Positions 1 to 12,679 are shown, counted from the first letter of the stretch. The stretch: 64,000 nucleotides of DNA from Entomortierella parvispora (GCA_963573315.1 OY752140.1:3596001-3660000); one strand, 5' to 3'. A program made the numbers and translations. The notes: a model not told the origin generated them from the letters alone.

Positions 1-1966
1 TTCAATGCCTGCACAGAAAGACCGTCATCATCACCGGATCGCAGGTCCCTATCACCGAGATCAGGAACGACGCCGTCGATAATCTGCTCGGCGCCCTGAC
101 CATTGCCGGTCACTTTGTCATCCCCGAGGTCTGTCTGTACTTTAGCAACAAGTTGTTCCGTGGCAACAGGAGCTCAAAGATGGACGCTATCGATTTCAAC
201 GCTTTTGACAGTCCAAATCTGCCCCCCTTGGTTAAGGTGGGCATCAACATTGGTATGGAGGACTCGCCCTCAAAGCAGAAGACCGGCGTTCATTGGTTGA
301 TTCATCCAGCGATTATTAACTCTGTTTTTTTTCTACCCAACACTAGACGTGAACTGGTCAGAGGTGGTTCGACCTACTTCGCTGTCGCGATTCAGAGCAC
401 ACAAGACCATGAACGCAAACGTTGCCAGTTTGCGACTCTTCCCCGGTATCACAGAATCTACTATCCGCACATTCCTCGCACCACCAATTCAGGGAGTGGT
501 ACTTGAGACCTACGGTGCCGGAAACGCTCCCTCTACTCGTGCAGATCTGATCGCCGCTTTGAAGGAGGCTAATGATCGTGGTGTTGTTATTGTCAATTGC
601 ACTCAGTGTAAGTTGCTGAGTTGCCATTCCATTTTCGGTAGTCTGCTGTTTTCTAGATTTCATTATTCATCTTTTTTTTTCTGACTATTTAGGCAAGCGT
701 GGATTGGTGACGGACGTCTATCAGACTGGAAAGGTTCTTTACAATGCAGGAGTTATCCCAGGAAACGACATGACCCCTGAGTGCGCGCTCACGAAGCTCT
801 CGTATTTACTTGGCCATAACTTGCCCATCAGCAAAGTCCGGGAGATGATGACCAAGAACCTACGTGGAGAGTTGACGGTGATCCAACCTCGCACTCGATT
901 CAGTTATATCAACCGAACCCATTCACTATTGCAGCTTTTGTTTAGAGCTGCATCGCAGGGACTTCTCACCAAGAGTGTTCCATCCACTCCATCTGCCGCT
1001 CACAAAGGTCCGATTCTGGATACTGCGGCGATGAAAGATATGAAGACGTTGGAGCAGAGGCGGAATGAAGAGTATTCTAAGAGACTGGATCAACCGACTT
1101 CTGTGGACGGTATCACGGAGCAAGTCAAGGGCTCACGATTCCGTATTGCCAGTCATGACTCTGAAACTTCGTTGGAGACAGGCGAAAGAAGCCTTTCCCC
1201 TGCTATTACAGATATTGAGGAGCATCTGGGCGTCGGACCTCTATCGACAGAGGATCAACGTTGGATCGAGAGAAGCCTGTACCCACTCTTAATCTGCGGA
1301 GCAGCTGGAAGCGGTGATCTGGATGGCCTCAGCAAACTCTGGGAGGTGATGGCGGACGGTCAGGGGCCAAACAAGGCGTCCCAGGATCTTGGTGTCAACG
1401 ATACTCAATCCGGATTTTTGGGAGGAAGTGCAATCACGGGTGGTGACGGTATTAGCTTGAGCTATGGCGATTGGGAGGGACGCTCACCTCTGCACATTGC
1501 CTGTAGTTCAGGACACCTGGATATCGTCAAATTCCTTTTGAGCCATGGTGCGTCTATTCACAAGAGGGATCGTTTAAACCATACGCCACTCTATGATGCG
1601 GTCACCCGCAGCAGCAACTTGGATGTGGTCAAGGTTCTCAGAGACACAGGAGCTCATTTCAATGATTCGGAAGTGTCAGATCTTGGATGGAAGCTGATGA
1701 TTGCGGCTACAGAGGGTGACCTGAACCGAGTGTCGATGATTGCTGAGGCAGGCTATGATCTGAATCGGCCATTGTTCGATCAACGGACAGTCCTGCACAT
1801 TGCAGCAGCGGAGCATCGTCATTCAATTGTGGAGTATTTGCTGAAAAACTTTCCAGAGCTGGACCTGAAGATGAAGGACCGTCTTGGCCGTACCTGCTTC
1901 GATGAGGCAGGAGAGTGCGACACCTGCGGCAATCTCTTTACCGCAGGTTGCAAGGTTGCTGCTTAA
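1..1966 (+). CDS. Asparaginase with C-terminal ankyrin repeats (5' end missing)
   Basis: Hydrolyses L-asparagine to aspartate and ammonia; this is the cytosolic, type I-like class. The window starts inside the gene. Exons read 3-252, 347-607 and 693-1966. The first visible exon carries [11 protein letters not shown], where the lysine (codon 18-20) aligns with the catalytic lysine of the family; the two catalytic threonines lie upstream of the window. Typical downstream blocks are NIDVNW and LRLFPGI, and near the second splice site VNCTQCKRG. The last exon ends in ankyrin repeats ([19 protein letters not shown], then [19 protein letters not shown]), the layout of the asparaginase/lysophospholipase group. 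No signal peptide can be judged. It is convergent with the acyl-CoA reductase gene, 149 nt away. Confidence 0.93.
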
Positions 1967-2115
1967 TCGATTCAGTCTCACACCTCTGCATCTTAGAAAG
2001 GAGGTTTTCCAACGCCATTTGATGATTCGACCATTACAAAATAACAATCGTCGATATTGGGTCATAGTCATTTCTGTCATTTCTGTCATATTCATATTTG
2101 TTTGCATTATTAACT

Positions 2116-3879
2116 CTACAATCGCGCAACCACTTCAGGCTTTGGTCCCGTTGTGTGTGCAAGATGTGGTACTGGTTGAATCGAGTAATCGATGGGGATC
2201 GTCCGATCGACTTTTTCTCTGAGGATAAAGTCTTGAACACCGACATTGTAATCCTCCATGTACCGGTGCCAATCCAGACCTCGTCTCAATCCACTCTTGA
2301 GTTCCTTGGGTGCGGCATCGTCCATTGCCAATGTCTTTGTGATATCAAAAAACCATTGATTGCACGAAAAGGTCTTGAACGTCAGGGGGACAGCCATGGC
2401 CTTGGAGATTCGAATCTTCAATCGTTTCCCATCCTTGTTTTGAGCCAGGGTTCGAATCTGTTCGCCGAATCGGGCATCGAACCTTTGCTTGAACTCTTGG
2501 ACATGGAACATGTCGAATCGAATGTCGTCTGAGGTTCTCTTGCGAGGCTTTTCTTGAGCGCGCCAGAAACCGGCCACATAGATTCCAAACAGACCCCATG
2601 TGATGGGGTTGAGACAACTGGTGCCGACATGGTAGATGGGAGGAGAGGGTTGGGATCGATCGGCTGTCGTGGCAGAAAGGAGGATGGTCTTGGCGACAAT
2701 GTCGACGGGGATGAGATCGGTTTTGATCGTCTTTTGTTTTTATGGCGAGATCAACAATTATCTGTCAGTAAAAATGAAACAAAAGAAGGGCCTGCAAGAC
2801 GACAATGGAGCCATGTGGCCTACCTCGTCTCCGATCCATTCTTGGACATGTCCAAGGGCACAGGAGAGTACGGCCTTGTTGGCAGCCGCGGACCCCTCAA
2901 CCCATCCAGGCACAGGTTCTTGTACAGCTGCCGTGACAATGGAGGGGCGAACAATGACCAAGGGAAGACCCATGGCCTTGTATCGATTATGGATTAGATG
3001 TTCCGTCAAGGACTTTGAGAATGTATAAGTGTTAGGGTAGGTCTTGAGGACGACTTTTCGCTCGTAATTCCGGACCTCGTCGTAGGTCATATTTGTCAGC
3101 ATGTCATAGATGGCCTCGGGCTCACCCAATGGATGTGGGTAGATTGCTTCGTCAATTCGCTGATCAAACATTGGTGCATTCACGTAGCAGGTCGAGATGT
3201 GAATGAAGGCCGAGAGGTGCTTGATCCCCTGAGCGACATCAAAAGTACGGAAAGGTCCTTTGGTATTCATCTAATGGAATGGATCGAGGCTAATAAGGCA
3301 CTGGGACCCTTCAAAGAACTACGTGACGCTTCACGATCGTGTATTCTGTTGTAGGTTTACCTCAAGTGCGTTGCCTAAGGGATCATCAAAGCTGACAGAA
3401 GCTGCACTATTGATGACGATGCGGGTATCTTCCTGGATCATCTTCAAATCGTCGTCCGAGATCCCAAGACGGTCAATGGTGATGTCTCCTTGGACGGGAA
3501 CAATCTTCTTGACAATGGCTTCGTGAAACTCTTGCGGACTACTGAACGTTGCCTTCAAAGTCTCAAAGATCCGACTAGCAAAGACATCATGCTCGACTCG
3601 GTCCTGCAGTGTTTTATTGCCGGATATCCTCATCAGCAGATACACTCTATCATTGTCAAAAGAGGGGAACGTTAATAACCTGTTGATCGAGTGTCACCGT
3701 GGCTAAAATGTACTCGAAAAAAGCAAGACGTACTTTGAGATTTGAGGGAAGGATCGCAACAGTTTCTCAAGCACTGTCTTGCCGACAAAGCCTGTGGCGC
3801 CTGTCAAGAAGATGACTGTATTCTCGGCGTAAAAATCTTTTGCCCTGCTTGGGCCGAACTTGGCAGAGGGGGATGACAT
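2116..3879 (-). CDS. Fatty acyl-CoA reductase (male-sterility/NAD-binding_4 family)
   Basis: Predicted to reduce fatty acyl-CoA to a fatty alcohol with NADPH. Exons on the minus strand: 3734-3879, 3361-3646, 2824-3270 and 2116-2730; they join in frame to 497 aa, the usual length for the family. The Rossmann dinucleotide-binding motif TGATGFVGK is at residues 26-34 and the catalytic YxxxK (YTFSK) at 226-230. The typical segments SKVYLLMR, HISTCYVNA, IVRPSIV and DLIPVDIVAK follow. The C-terminus has the WHRYMEDYNVGVQDF block of the sterile domain. Start chosen at the ATG opening MSSPSAK; an in-frame ATG at 3963 would add about 28 residues. It is divergent from a P450 across 1.9 kb. Chain length and substrate cannot be read from sequence. 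Confidence 0.93.
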
Positions 3880-5821
3880 TGCTTGAGCTAGTATGGGTGA
3901 TGGTGAGAGCTGGGGGAGTCCAATAGCTAAAAAGAGGTGGGAAGAGAGACAAGGAAACATCAATTGAGTCTTTTTTCTTTGTTGCAGAAGGGTCGTCTTT
4001 CTTGAGTTGCATGACCATGTGGGTCCTTACTTGTCGCTTTGAGGGTGGTGGATGGTGGTGTGTTCGGAATTGGTGGCACCGAAATATAAAAGAAAAAAAA
4101 ACTGTTTGTCGTACACACGATGAGCCGTGGGCCGTGGCCTTTTATTGGTTTTTTTTTTCATTCATCGTCCTCGAATCTCTTGACTTTCACGCACTGACTG
4201 AGAGAACTCAATCGTCTTTTTTAAGTTGGAGCAGCTCAAAAGGGGGAAGAGCGATTCTTCTTGAAATTCTCTCTCACTGGATCTTTTGCACAAGTAGTGG
4301 GGAATGGACGGATTTCCTCCAGGCCACGGAGATATCGAGCAAAACAACAACAGAATGATGATGTCTCCCGGTGATGGGCGTTATCTTTCTGCCGACACCG
4401 CACCGATCAAGTGGTTACCATGTCATGGTTGAGTCAATGAATTGAATCAAAGCCTAGGAAGAAAAGAATAGAATCTCACACCGACGCCATGGACATGTGC
4501 TAAAGACTTGTAAGTTAGAAATAGAGTACTTTTTCGTTAAGCAATCTTCCATTGTCGTTAACGAACAAAGACGCAGCTAGTACTTCCTTCCAGGTACCTA
4601 CTCATTCTTTAGCACACCTTCATGGGCTTGAGCGGAATGGAAAGTGACCAGTCAGACCCTTCATGTTGGCTCTCGACAGACTGCGTACTGTACATTACAG
4701 TACTGCACCATGTCTATTTTACAAAGTCAGTCCACCAAAGAGAGTGAAAATGAAATCAACCAGGATGTGTGGGATGATTGCCTCCCTCAGCCCTTTACCG
4801 AAGGACACCAAGAGAGTTAATTCATTTCCAGCCCGAATTATTGTCCGCGGTCTCTTTAGCTATCTTCGGTTTGCAATGTGGCGTCGAGCACTCTCTCCAG
4901 CTCATACGACGTACATATACCATGCATCGGGCCGAGGATTCTAACCGGACTTTCGGTTGGATCGAGGCCGAATATCTCCAGACCCCCAGTCTCCACCTAT
5001 TTTACTTGTCATTCTTCCATCGGATCCAACGGACATAGAAACTCAGCCGTGGACGACATGGAATCGTCATAAAAGGACAAGACTGAAAATAAACCCCGAT
5101 TTGGCTCTCAATTGATGTTGAGAATGAACATGCATGCACGCGCCATTTTGTTTTCTTTCCAGCCGTTGATTTGTAGACTGCAAGATCCGGGAAGGACGCT
5201 CACAGGTCTGCAATTCCGCGCAGCTCTGACTTTAGTTTAGTTTGGTTGGCTTGTGTTTGTTTGTTAGTCCAATATTTCAAATGGATAGCACCTTTTTTGT
5301 TGACATGGCGGGATACAAACAAACAATAGCCAATTTAAGCAAACAGTCTATCAGATCGAAAGTTTCACTTAAGTCCTTGTACCTGAACGGTCATTTGCGC
5401 TTAACTCGTTATCTTTACAATACAATACAATACAAGCACTGCTCTCAGTCCATCGATGCTTGTGCACCCACATGTGTCTCTCTCCTCTTTGGGCTCGGGC
5501 TTGGGTTGTGTCGAGCTTTTTTTTTTTTTTGGTCTTGTCTTCTTTCATTCTCAACCATTACGCAAACTGTGCACCAGATATCTCCGGAGTCTCGGCCCTT
5601 TGCATGTCTCCTCACCCGAACTTTTGCATCATCCGCCAAACTCCATTTGGGCTTGCCGTCCAGTTCCCCTCTTTTTTTCGTCCTGAGACTCAAGAACAAA
5701 AAGACAAACAGAAAGGACTCCCACTTGTTGCAAATTGTTGAAAAGAAAAGACTCCGAACATTCAATTTTCAGTTTTGAAGCACCCATCCAGACCAAGATC
5801 CAAAAGAACACTTCCCTCAGT
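3880..5821. promoter_or_regulatory. Divergent intergenic region between acyl-CoA reductase and P450
   Basis: No gene is supported here; the open frames lack family motifs and splice continuity. The interval must hold both promoters. It contains a perfect inverted repeat with a 3-base spacer at 4685-4703, T-rich runs near 4150 and 5519-5532, and a short (CAATA)n-like tract near 5421-5433. A long open frame at 5242-5778 lies on the pyrimidine-rich leader of the P450 and looks non-coding. Confidence 0.5.
4685..4703. repeat. Perfect inverted repeat, 8-bp arms, 3-bp spacer
   Basis: The sequence is GTACTGTA, then CAT, then TACAGTAC, a dyad typical of a dimeric regulator site. It lies between the divergent acyl-CoA reductase and P450 genes. 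Its core GTACTGTAC recurs at 9624-9632 and, with the central base changed, at 20396-20404. Confidence 0.6.
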
Positions 5822-7695
5822 ATGACCCTTATCAAATCGACCCTTGAGAAGGCCCCTCCAGTCCTCTCGCTGACGGTCGCCCTCGCTACGGTGCTTACCT
5901 ATGGAGTCTACAAGACATGGCTTTATCCTTTTGTCCTCGATCCACTCACACGCATTCCTGGTCCAAAGCCGTCCTTGATTTGGTTCCTCGGCAATATGAC
6001 CGGTTTGACCAAAAAGAAGCCAATGATGGCACTGTACGACTGGGCGATGCAATATCCAGGATCGATCTACCGGTACTACTGGTTCACGCGCTTGACCCTC
6101 TTGACGTCGGATCCGGTTACTGTAGGATATGTCCTCGGCAAGGCCAACGATAACTGGCTCAAGAGTAAAGGCACGGAGGATATGTTTGAGCAAAACTTGG
6201 GACCTTCGCTTTTGTCGATGAAGGGCACACAGCACACTACCCATCGGAAATACCTCGCCAAGGGTTTCAAACACACCTATCTCAAGTCTATGACGGTTGC
6301 ATTCCAAAGAGTTGCACAAGAGCTGATCAAAACATGGAAGGAGAAGGAAGCAATTGCTGCAGGTGCAAATCCAGAGTTGGCCGGTGGTGCGACACCAATT
6401 CAAGACGAGACCAAGACCACATCAAGTCCAGAATCGCAGTGGGAGTTCAATGGCAAGGTGTACAAGACCATTGATCTAGAACCATGGTTCTACAGCCTGA
6501 CCTTGGATTCGATCGGCGAGTTCGCCCTCGGCCGAGGCTTTGACGCGATCAAGAGTCCGATCGGGCAAGATTTCGAGAGTTATAGGATCATTGTCGAGTC
6601 CTTCAAGGTCTCGCTTTTGACATTGTTGCCATTTTCTAACTGGATCCCAACCAAGACCAATCGTCGCGCGTGGAAGGCGGTCCAACATTTTAACACGTCG
6701 ATGGACGAGATTGTCAAGGTCCGGAAACAGGCCTTGATGCAAGAAATAGAGGATCATAATGGGCAATTCTCCACAGACGAGGGAGCCACAAGCCAGAAGA
6801 AGGACATGTTGACCATGTTGTTGGTAGATCAGCTAATAGGCGAGGGAAGCACTGATCTTCAGATTCGACACGACGTCTTCACAGCCATCTTTGCTGGACA
6901 TGTAAGCTCCCTTTTTGGATACTTCCTTGAGACAGAGATCCCTGTGTTACAAACTGACTTTGTTCTTTTTATTTTTTGCCCTTGGTCATTCTTCAGGAAA
7001 CAACATCAGCATCATTGTCATGGACCTTCTATCAGCTCTCAAGCAACCCCGAGGTACAATCTCGTCTTCGAGAAGAAACTAGACAGCTGTACAAGGACAC
7101 GAACGGCTCGCCATCCTATGATGAGCTGAATTCACTCCCGTACTTGAACGCCGTTGTCCGTGAAAGTCTTCGCCTTTGGTCACCAATCCCCGTAAGAGCC
7201 AGCTGACAGTTTGCGTAGACTTGCTCTCGTCTATCACTTATGGCTAACATATCCGACCACCATACCTAGCTCAATCTCCGAGTATCGGTCGAAGATGACC
7301 ACCTTCCTCGAGCCTATGGCCTAGAGCCTCTCTTTGTCCCCGCAGGCACCAACTTACAGATTCCCATGTTCATTCTCCAACGCGACCCCAAGATCTGGGG
7401 ACCTGACGCCTTGGAGTTCAACCCGGACCGTTGGCTATCGTCCGAAAAGCCGTGTCCGCCGTACATGCCTCCAAACGGACTTTGCTACTTTCCATTTTAC
7501 CACGGCAAGAGAGGCTGCATCGGCAACAAGATGGCAACACTCGAGATCAAGACCCATCTGGCGAACCTCGTGAATCAGTTTGAATTTGTTCAAACTCCCG
7601 AGTTGCAAGCGGCCAAGGGCGAGATTGCTTGGCAATGGTCTGTCAGTTTGAAGCCTGTCCCCGGAGTCCATGTGGGCGTTAGATTGGCAGATTGA
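5822..7695 (+). CDS. Cytochrome P450 monooxygenase
   Basis: Heme-thiolate monooxygenase, probably ER-anchored by a hydrophobic segment at about residues 15-35 and followed by a proline-rich hinge (RIPGPKP). Exons 5822-6901, 6997-7191 and 7270-7695 join to 566 aa. The first intron sits exactly inside the I-helix motif, AGH|ETTS (residues 358-364). The K-helix ExxR is ESLR at 416-419, the meander FNPDRW follows, and the heme-binding loop FYHGKRGCIG is at 501-510 with Cys508 as ligand. All key residues are present, so it should be functional. The start was chosen at MTLIKS; an in-frame ATG at 5735 lies in the leader. Substrate is unknown, though the architecture resembles fatty-acid or alkane hydroxylating families. 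It is convergent with the UbiA-family gene, 260 nt away. Confidence 0.95.
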
Positions 7696-7707
7696 ACAGA
7701 GAGCTAC

Positions 7708-7713
7708 AATAAA
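7708..7713 (+). terminator. AATAAA signal of the P450 gene
   Basis: AATAAA 12 nt after the P450 stop codon, likely the cleavage/polyadenylation signal. Confidence 0.6.
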
Positions 7714-7901
7714 CATCAGTTATACCATAATTTCCTTCCTCTTTGAAAGCTCAAAGACTTCGCAGCAAGCAAGCTAGTTTGCTGTTAAAGGAGACGGGTG
7801 GTGCGAGTTCATGGAGCCTCTTTCACGTAGAACTGAGACGCAACCCGTTTCATAAGGCGTTGACAAACTTGCAAAATGGAGACGCGATATTCTGGAAGGC
7901 C

Positions 7902-7907
7902 TTTATT
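7902..7907 (-). terminator. AATAAA signal of the UbiA-family gene
   Basis: TTTATT on the plus strand, read as AATAAA on the minus strand, about 49 nt past the stop of the prenyltransferase. Confidence 0.5.
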
Positions 7908-7955
7908 ATTAGAGTAGGTAGAGTGGAAAGGGCATGATCAGGATATGGACTTCTC

Positions 7956-9172
7956 TCAGAAGGTACGCATCGCTGTCTTTGGGACGCCGCTCCACAACTT
8001 GATGGGGACAATGTACATGGTCAACAGTGTGATCAGCGTGCAGATCAACTCCACCGTCTTGTGGCCCTTGGGGGCCTTCTCTCCCTCCGCCAGAGGCGTT
8101 CCGGGAGTTCGCTGTCCAGCAAACAAGACCAAAACACTCAACAATAGAAAGCCCAAGAATGGCCACATAATGATCTCGACCGCCATCACATATGACGCCC
8201 AGGCCCCGATCGCGACTGCAAACAAGATCATCAGGAACGTCTTGAATTTGCCGTACGCCACCAAATAGGTGTTCAGGGCTACGTGCGCAGTTGGGTCCAG
8301 CTTTCGGCAGACCTCGAATGTGAACGATCCTCCAAACTGCAGCAAGGCCACATGCCAGGCCAAGATGCCCTTCAAGGAAGAAGCGCCCCAGAACGTTGCC
8401 ACGGGCAAGAGGACCATCAGCAAGACCACAAGCTGATGTGTGATCACGTAGAGGATGGGGCGGGCGCTGAGCCAGTGACCGCAGCCAAACTCCTTGAACA
8501 TGAGGTAATAGTAAGCGGTGGTGGCGATGCAAAGAAGACTCGAGGCAAGGTTCTTGACGATCGCCAGGGCGATTCCGTTCGCGATCAGGATCAGCACCAA
8601 ACCGTGGACCACGAAGCTAGCCTCGCGAGCTGTGACCAGTCCACGAGGCAAAGGACGTTCGGGATGAGCGAGGATGTCCTGTAAGAGGGGAGAGGAAGTT
8701 AGCCATAATCCTTTGATCTGTATTCTTTGGAGTGAAATGGAAAACAAAGCACTTGAAGCTTACAGTATCAACATCCTTCAGATCGTCCATGACTCGGAGG
8801 GTGACCAAGAAGAGAGTTTCAATGATGACGATCCAGATAACATATGGCCAGACACCAGCCAGGCTTTTAGTTGCGGCCAAGGCATAGAACCCTGAGAGGG
8901 TGTATCCCACTGCCGTCAAAAGATAGACGAACAGGGCAACACGTTCGCTGAAGAACTTGAGCCAGTTTTTGTAGCTGAAAGATGAAAGACGGATTGGAAC
9001 GTTGGCGGTGTGTCAGGACATCGTTATGGTTTAGAACAGGTAGGGGCAAAGGTAATAGATCGAGGTACATCAATTACCCTGAGAACTGAACAAAGACGTC
9101 GACTTGACGACTGCTTGCTGTTGAGGACGCCAGTGATTCTTTGGATTTGTGACTCTCCATGTTGTTTTTCAT
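7956..9172 (-). CDS. UbiA-family membrane prenyltransferase-like protein
   Basis: Integral membrane protein of the aromatic prenyltransferase/UbiA superfamily. Exons 9078-9172, 8764-8974 and 7956-8678 join to 342 aa with about eight hydrophobic segments. The first Asp-rich motif DDLKDVDTD (residues 95-103) fits (N/D)DxxDxxxD and is followed by HPERPLPRG, a hallmark of the family. The expected second DxxxD motif is not seen; in its place is FEVCRKLDP followed by NTYLVAYG. From memory, this resembles a UbiA branch with E-x-x-RK in that position. The substrate is unknown; UbiA-type terpene cyclases exist in fungi and are an alternative. Start could be Met1 (9172) or Met5 (9160). It is divergent from the ABC transporter. 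Confidence 0.85.
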
Positions 9173-10389
9173 TGTGGAGAACAAGAAAGGAGAAAAAGAA
9201 GAAATGAAAAAAAAAGAAAAGATGAAGGACGAATGTAGGAGCTGCTTGGGTTGGGTGGCGTATCAGAGTCGGGGCATGGACACGAGTTTCAATGTGTTGA
9301 CGATGACGATGATGATGATGATGATGGGGACACGGGGATGGGTTGTTGAAAGGCGGTTCGTGACAAGATAAAGAGATGCAAAGACGCAATGGCAAGAGAG
9401 TGAGTGAGTAGATAGAAGAGATGAAAGAGGAGAGAAGGAAAAAAAATTAAAAAGAGAAAAAGAGAGGAAGAAAACAAGAGAAGTGAAATGAAGGACAAGC
9501 AAAAAGACACGGTCCACAGATTGGATGCCCCATTCAATTGCCATCATTGAGTCTGGAATACCTTAAGCCGAGATAAGTTATTTCCACCACCATGATTTTT
9601 TTTTTTTGAGTATCTGAGCAGGTGTACTGTACCCCGATAGACCATCGCTCTCTCATTTCTCTTTTTTTCTTTTTCATGTGAAGCAGAACATCGACGGGAC
9701 CATGCACCATCCCTCGCCGGGGGGCAGGATGACTGGACTGCCTGCTTATCGCTACTTCGGCCCTTCGCGCTTGTGCTGGTCTGTCTCTTTTCACGCTTGC
9801 AGGGTAATCTCTCTCCCATGTGTACCTGCCTGCGCCTTTGCAATCAAGTGCATGCTGCCCCAGCCAGCATCACAAGCAAAGTCAAGGCGTCGTTGACATC
9901 AGAGTGCGCACGCACTGATGCCATTCCGTTGCTCTGTTTGGTTGAGGACATCAACGGAATCAACGGACCACCGTTATCAGAAAAAGAAAAGAAGAGCAAC
10001 AAACAACCACAGATCGTCCCCCCTGCGATTTTCCAAGCGCCCCAAGCGCCTGGCACCCCTCTGGCAGTTTTTGTTCGTTGAGCTCGTTGAGCTCTCGTCG
10101 AAGGTAGCACAGAGTTGGGGCGCTGTGTGGTGGCCCATCATGATTGGGATTCATTTGCTCGATAAGTGGACGCTTCTTTCTCCACTTTCCCTTCCTTCCT
10201 TCTTTCTTCCCTTTCCTTTTTTTTCTGTTTCCCTCTTGCCCTCAGCCCAAGCCAACTTCTCGAGCTCACTTTTCTTTTCTCCTCCACATCTCTTGCAACT
10301 CAGCTGGTCGAATCTACTCTTCTCTCTCTTTTCATCTGTACCCATACCCCGAGAAGGACCTCCACTCTCACATATACCCAGTTTTCAAA
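9173..10389. promoter_or_regulatory. Divergent intergenic region between UbiA-family gene and ABC transporter
   Basis: No gene is supported. The interval holds a GAT-repeat tract at about 9308-9326, purine-rich stretches on the plus strand (9180-9500), the motif GTACTGTAC at 9624-9632, and a strongly pyrimidine-rich leader (10170-10330) before the transporter start codon. Confidence 0.5.
9624..9632. promoter_or_regulatory. GTAC(T)GTAC near-palindrome, second copy
   Basis: GTACTGTAC in the divergent promoter region of the UbiA-family and ABC transporter genes. It is identical to the left half of the dyad at 4685-4703. Function as a regulator site is inferred only from its position and recurrence. 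Confidence 0.35.
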
Positions 10390-12679
10390 ATGACCAAGAA
10401 CACTGAAGAAAAGAGCACGACAAGTGCTTCTTCCAGCAGCTCCCCCTCCATCACGTCCAACGACGCCGAAGTTGCAGTCACTGTTGACTCGAGTGTCCCC
10501 TTCATCCCTGCCTCCCTCGCTGTCACCAACCTCCAGTATGAAGTCACCATCAAAGAGCCTCTCAAGGACGGCGAGAAGAGATCCTTGTTCAAGAAGGTTC
10601 CCAATGTGCAGAGGGCTCTTCTCTCCAACATTGCCATCAAGGCCACGCCTGGCCGTGTCTTTGCCATCATGGGACCAAGTGGGTCAGGCAAGACCACGCT
10701 CTTGGACCTTCTTGCGGATCGTCAGATTCGCAACACCGGCAAACTACAGGGTGAAATCTCGCTGAACGATGTGCCGATCAAGGAGTATGGGTCTATGCGC
10801 AAGCGCCTTCTCGGCTATGTCACCCAAGAAGATGGTAAATCGGCTTTCCGAGTGCAGAGTGACCTTGGGCAATAGAAACAAACTCTAACATAGCATCTCC
10901 CCTATCTTTGGTGTTCAATTGATCAACTAGATTTCATCGAGACCCTGACTGTCCTAGAGACACTTACTTTTGCAGCAAAGATGCGTTTGCCTCGCTCCAT
11001 GGGCAACAAAGAAAAGATGGACCGCGTCTATGCCGTCATGCAAGAGCTCAACTTGACTCACATCAAGGACACCAAGGTCGGAGGCGCCGTCATCCGTGGA
11101 ATCTCTGGCGGTGAGAAGCGTCGAGTGACCATCGGTATCGAGCTGTTGTCCAGCCCAAGCGTGCTACTCTTGGATGAACCCACATCGGGTCTCTCCTCCA
11201 CTGATGCCTTGAACGTCGCCAATGCCATCAAGGGTTTGGCAAAGAGCGGCCGCACTGTTATTTTGACTGTCCACCAGCCTCGCTCTGACATCTACGAGGT
11301 AACAGCCGCCCCACCTATCTTTTGTATGTCATCACTAAGAACAAAGCAGGTTGTTTTAACAGAGTTTTTCACTTGAACAGCTCTTTGATGACTTGCTTCT
11401 CTTGTCGCAAGGAAAGGTCGTCTACTTTGGCAAAGCGCATGCCGCGGCTGCTTATTTTGAAGCCCTGGGTCATGAGTGCCCCGTAGGCTGGAACGTTGCC
11501 GATTATTTCTGTAAGCCGTTGAATTTTTATCTCTCACCATGCGACTGTAGCTAGCTACTAACAGACCCATCCTTGTCGTCAAATAGTGGATTTGATCACT
11601 CTGCACCAAGACAACTCTCCTCAGGCCGCGTCTTTGGAATCAACAGAGGACTTTGCCAAGAAGTACTCCGACTACGTTGCTACAAACCCTGAGGCCCATT
11701 TGACCCAGGTGATGGCCCAGCACGCCGACTCGAACGAAAAGACACAACGTAACGCTCTTTTGACTCAGTTCAAGAAGCAGTACACGACCGAGTTCGCAAC
11801 TACAACCTTCACCCAGACCATGTTGCTTACCCAACGCAGCTTGACAAACTTGGCCCGTCATCCAACCATCTTCCAGGCCTCATTGGTGATCCACATCATT
11901 TTTGCATTGGTCATTGGTTCTCTGTTCTCCGGTTTGAAGGACCGCCCCGAAATGGGCGCTACGAGCTTCAACAAGTCAATTTCATTGTTCTTCATCACAT
12001 CGTTCCTGGCTACTATGACTTTTTCCGCTATGCCTCAATGTAAGTCTTTTCAAGAAATGGCTCATCAGTTTAACCTTCGACATTGAACTGACACACAACT
12101 GCTTCTTTCCTTCCGTTAGTCATCATTGAGCGAAGCCTCTTCCTTCGCGAGAGGGCTGCTGGCATGTACAGAACCTCCTCTTATTTCTTTGCAAAGACAA
12201 TCGTCGAGACCTTGTCGTACACGATCCTGTGCATCATCTTTGTGGTCATCACCTACTACCTCATTGGTCTTCACGGCTCTATCTTCTACTACTTTGTCTT
12301 GATCGCCGTCTTTGTGAACGTGGCCCTTTCTTTGATCGCAGCCATTGGAGCCGGTGCCGAGAATTCGGAGGTGGGAATGGGCTTACTCTCGTTGATCAAC
12401 ACGATGGCCATGTTGTTCTCGGGCTTTATCGTCAGTCGCACTGATATTCCCCGTGGATGGATCTGGGCTTTCTGGGCCTCGTACTATCAATGGGCTTTCC
12501 AGGGCCTGGTCCAGAACGAGTTCAACGACGGATCGACCAAAGGTATGGCCACCATCGCCTACTTTGGATTGGATCAGTTGGACTGGTTGACCAAGTGGCG
12601 CGCAGTCCTGATCTTGCTCGCGTACTACGTCTTCTTCCGTATCATTGGCCTTTTGCTCCTTCTTGGCAAGAAGGCGTAA
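10390..12679 (+). CDS. ABCG-family (white/WBC type) half-transporter
   Basis: ATP-driven membrane exporter half-molecule that works as a dimer. Exons 10390-10834, 10931-11298, 11381-11510, 11587-12039 and 12120-12679 join to 651 aa in the order nucleotide-binding domain then membrane domain. Walker A GPSGSGKTT is at 95-103, the signature ISGGEKRR at 206-213, Walker B VLLLDEPTSGL at 226-236 and the H-loop histidine at 263, so the ATPase is intact. The C-terminal half has about six hydrophobic spans and the ABCG-typical FLRERAAGMYRTSSYF block. The N-terminus (residues 8-40) is serine- and threonine-rich. Family members move lipids, sterols or hydrophobic metabolites; the substrate here is unknown. 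Its location between biosynthetic-type genes fits product export, which is inference. Confidence 0.95.

Noticed and set aside
2440-2470. tRNA T-arm-like GGTTCGAATC
   Set aside because: Inside the acyl-CoA reductase coding exon; no acceptor stem or anticodon arm around it.
5242-5778. 178-aa open frame upstream of the P450
   Set aside because: It lies on the leader of the P450, ends in a low-complexity tail and shows no family motif.
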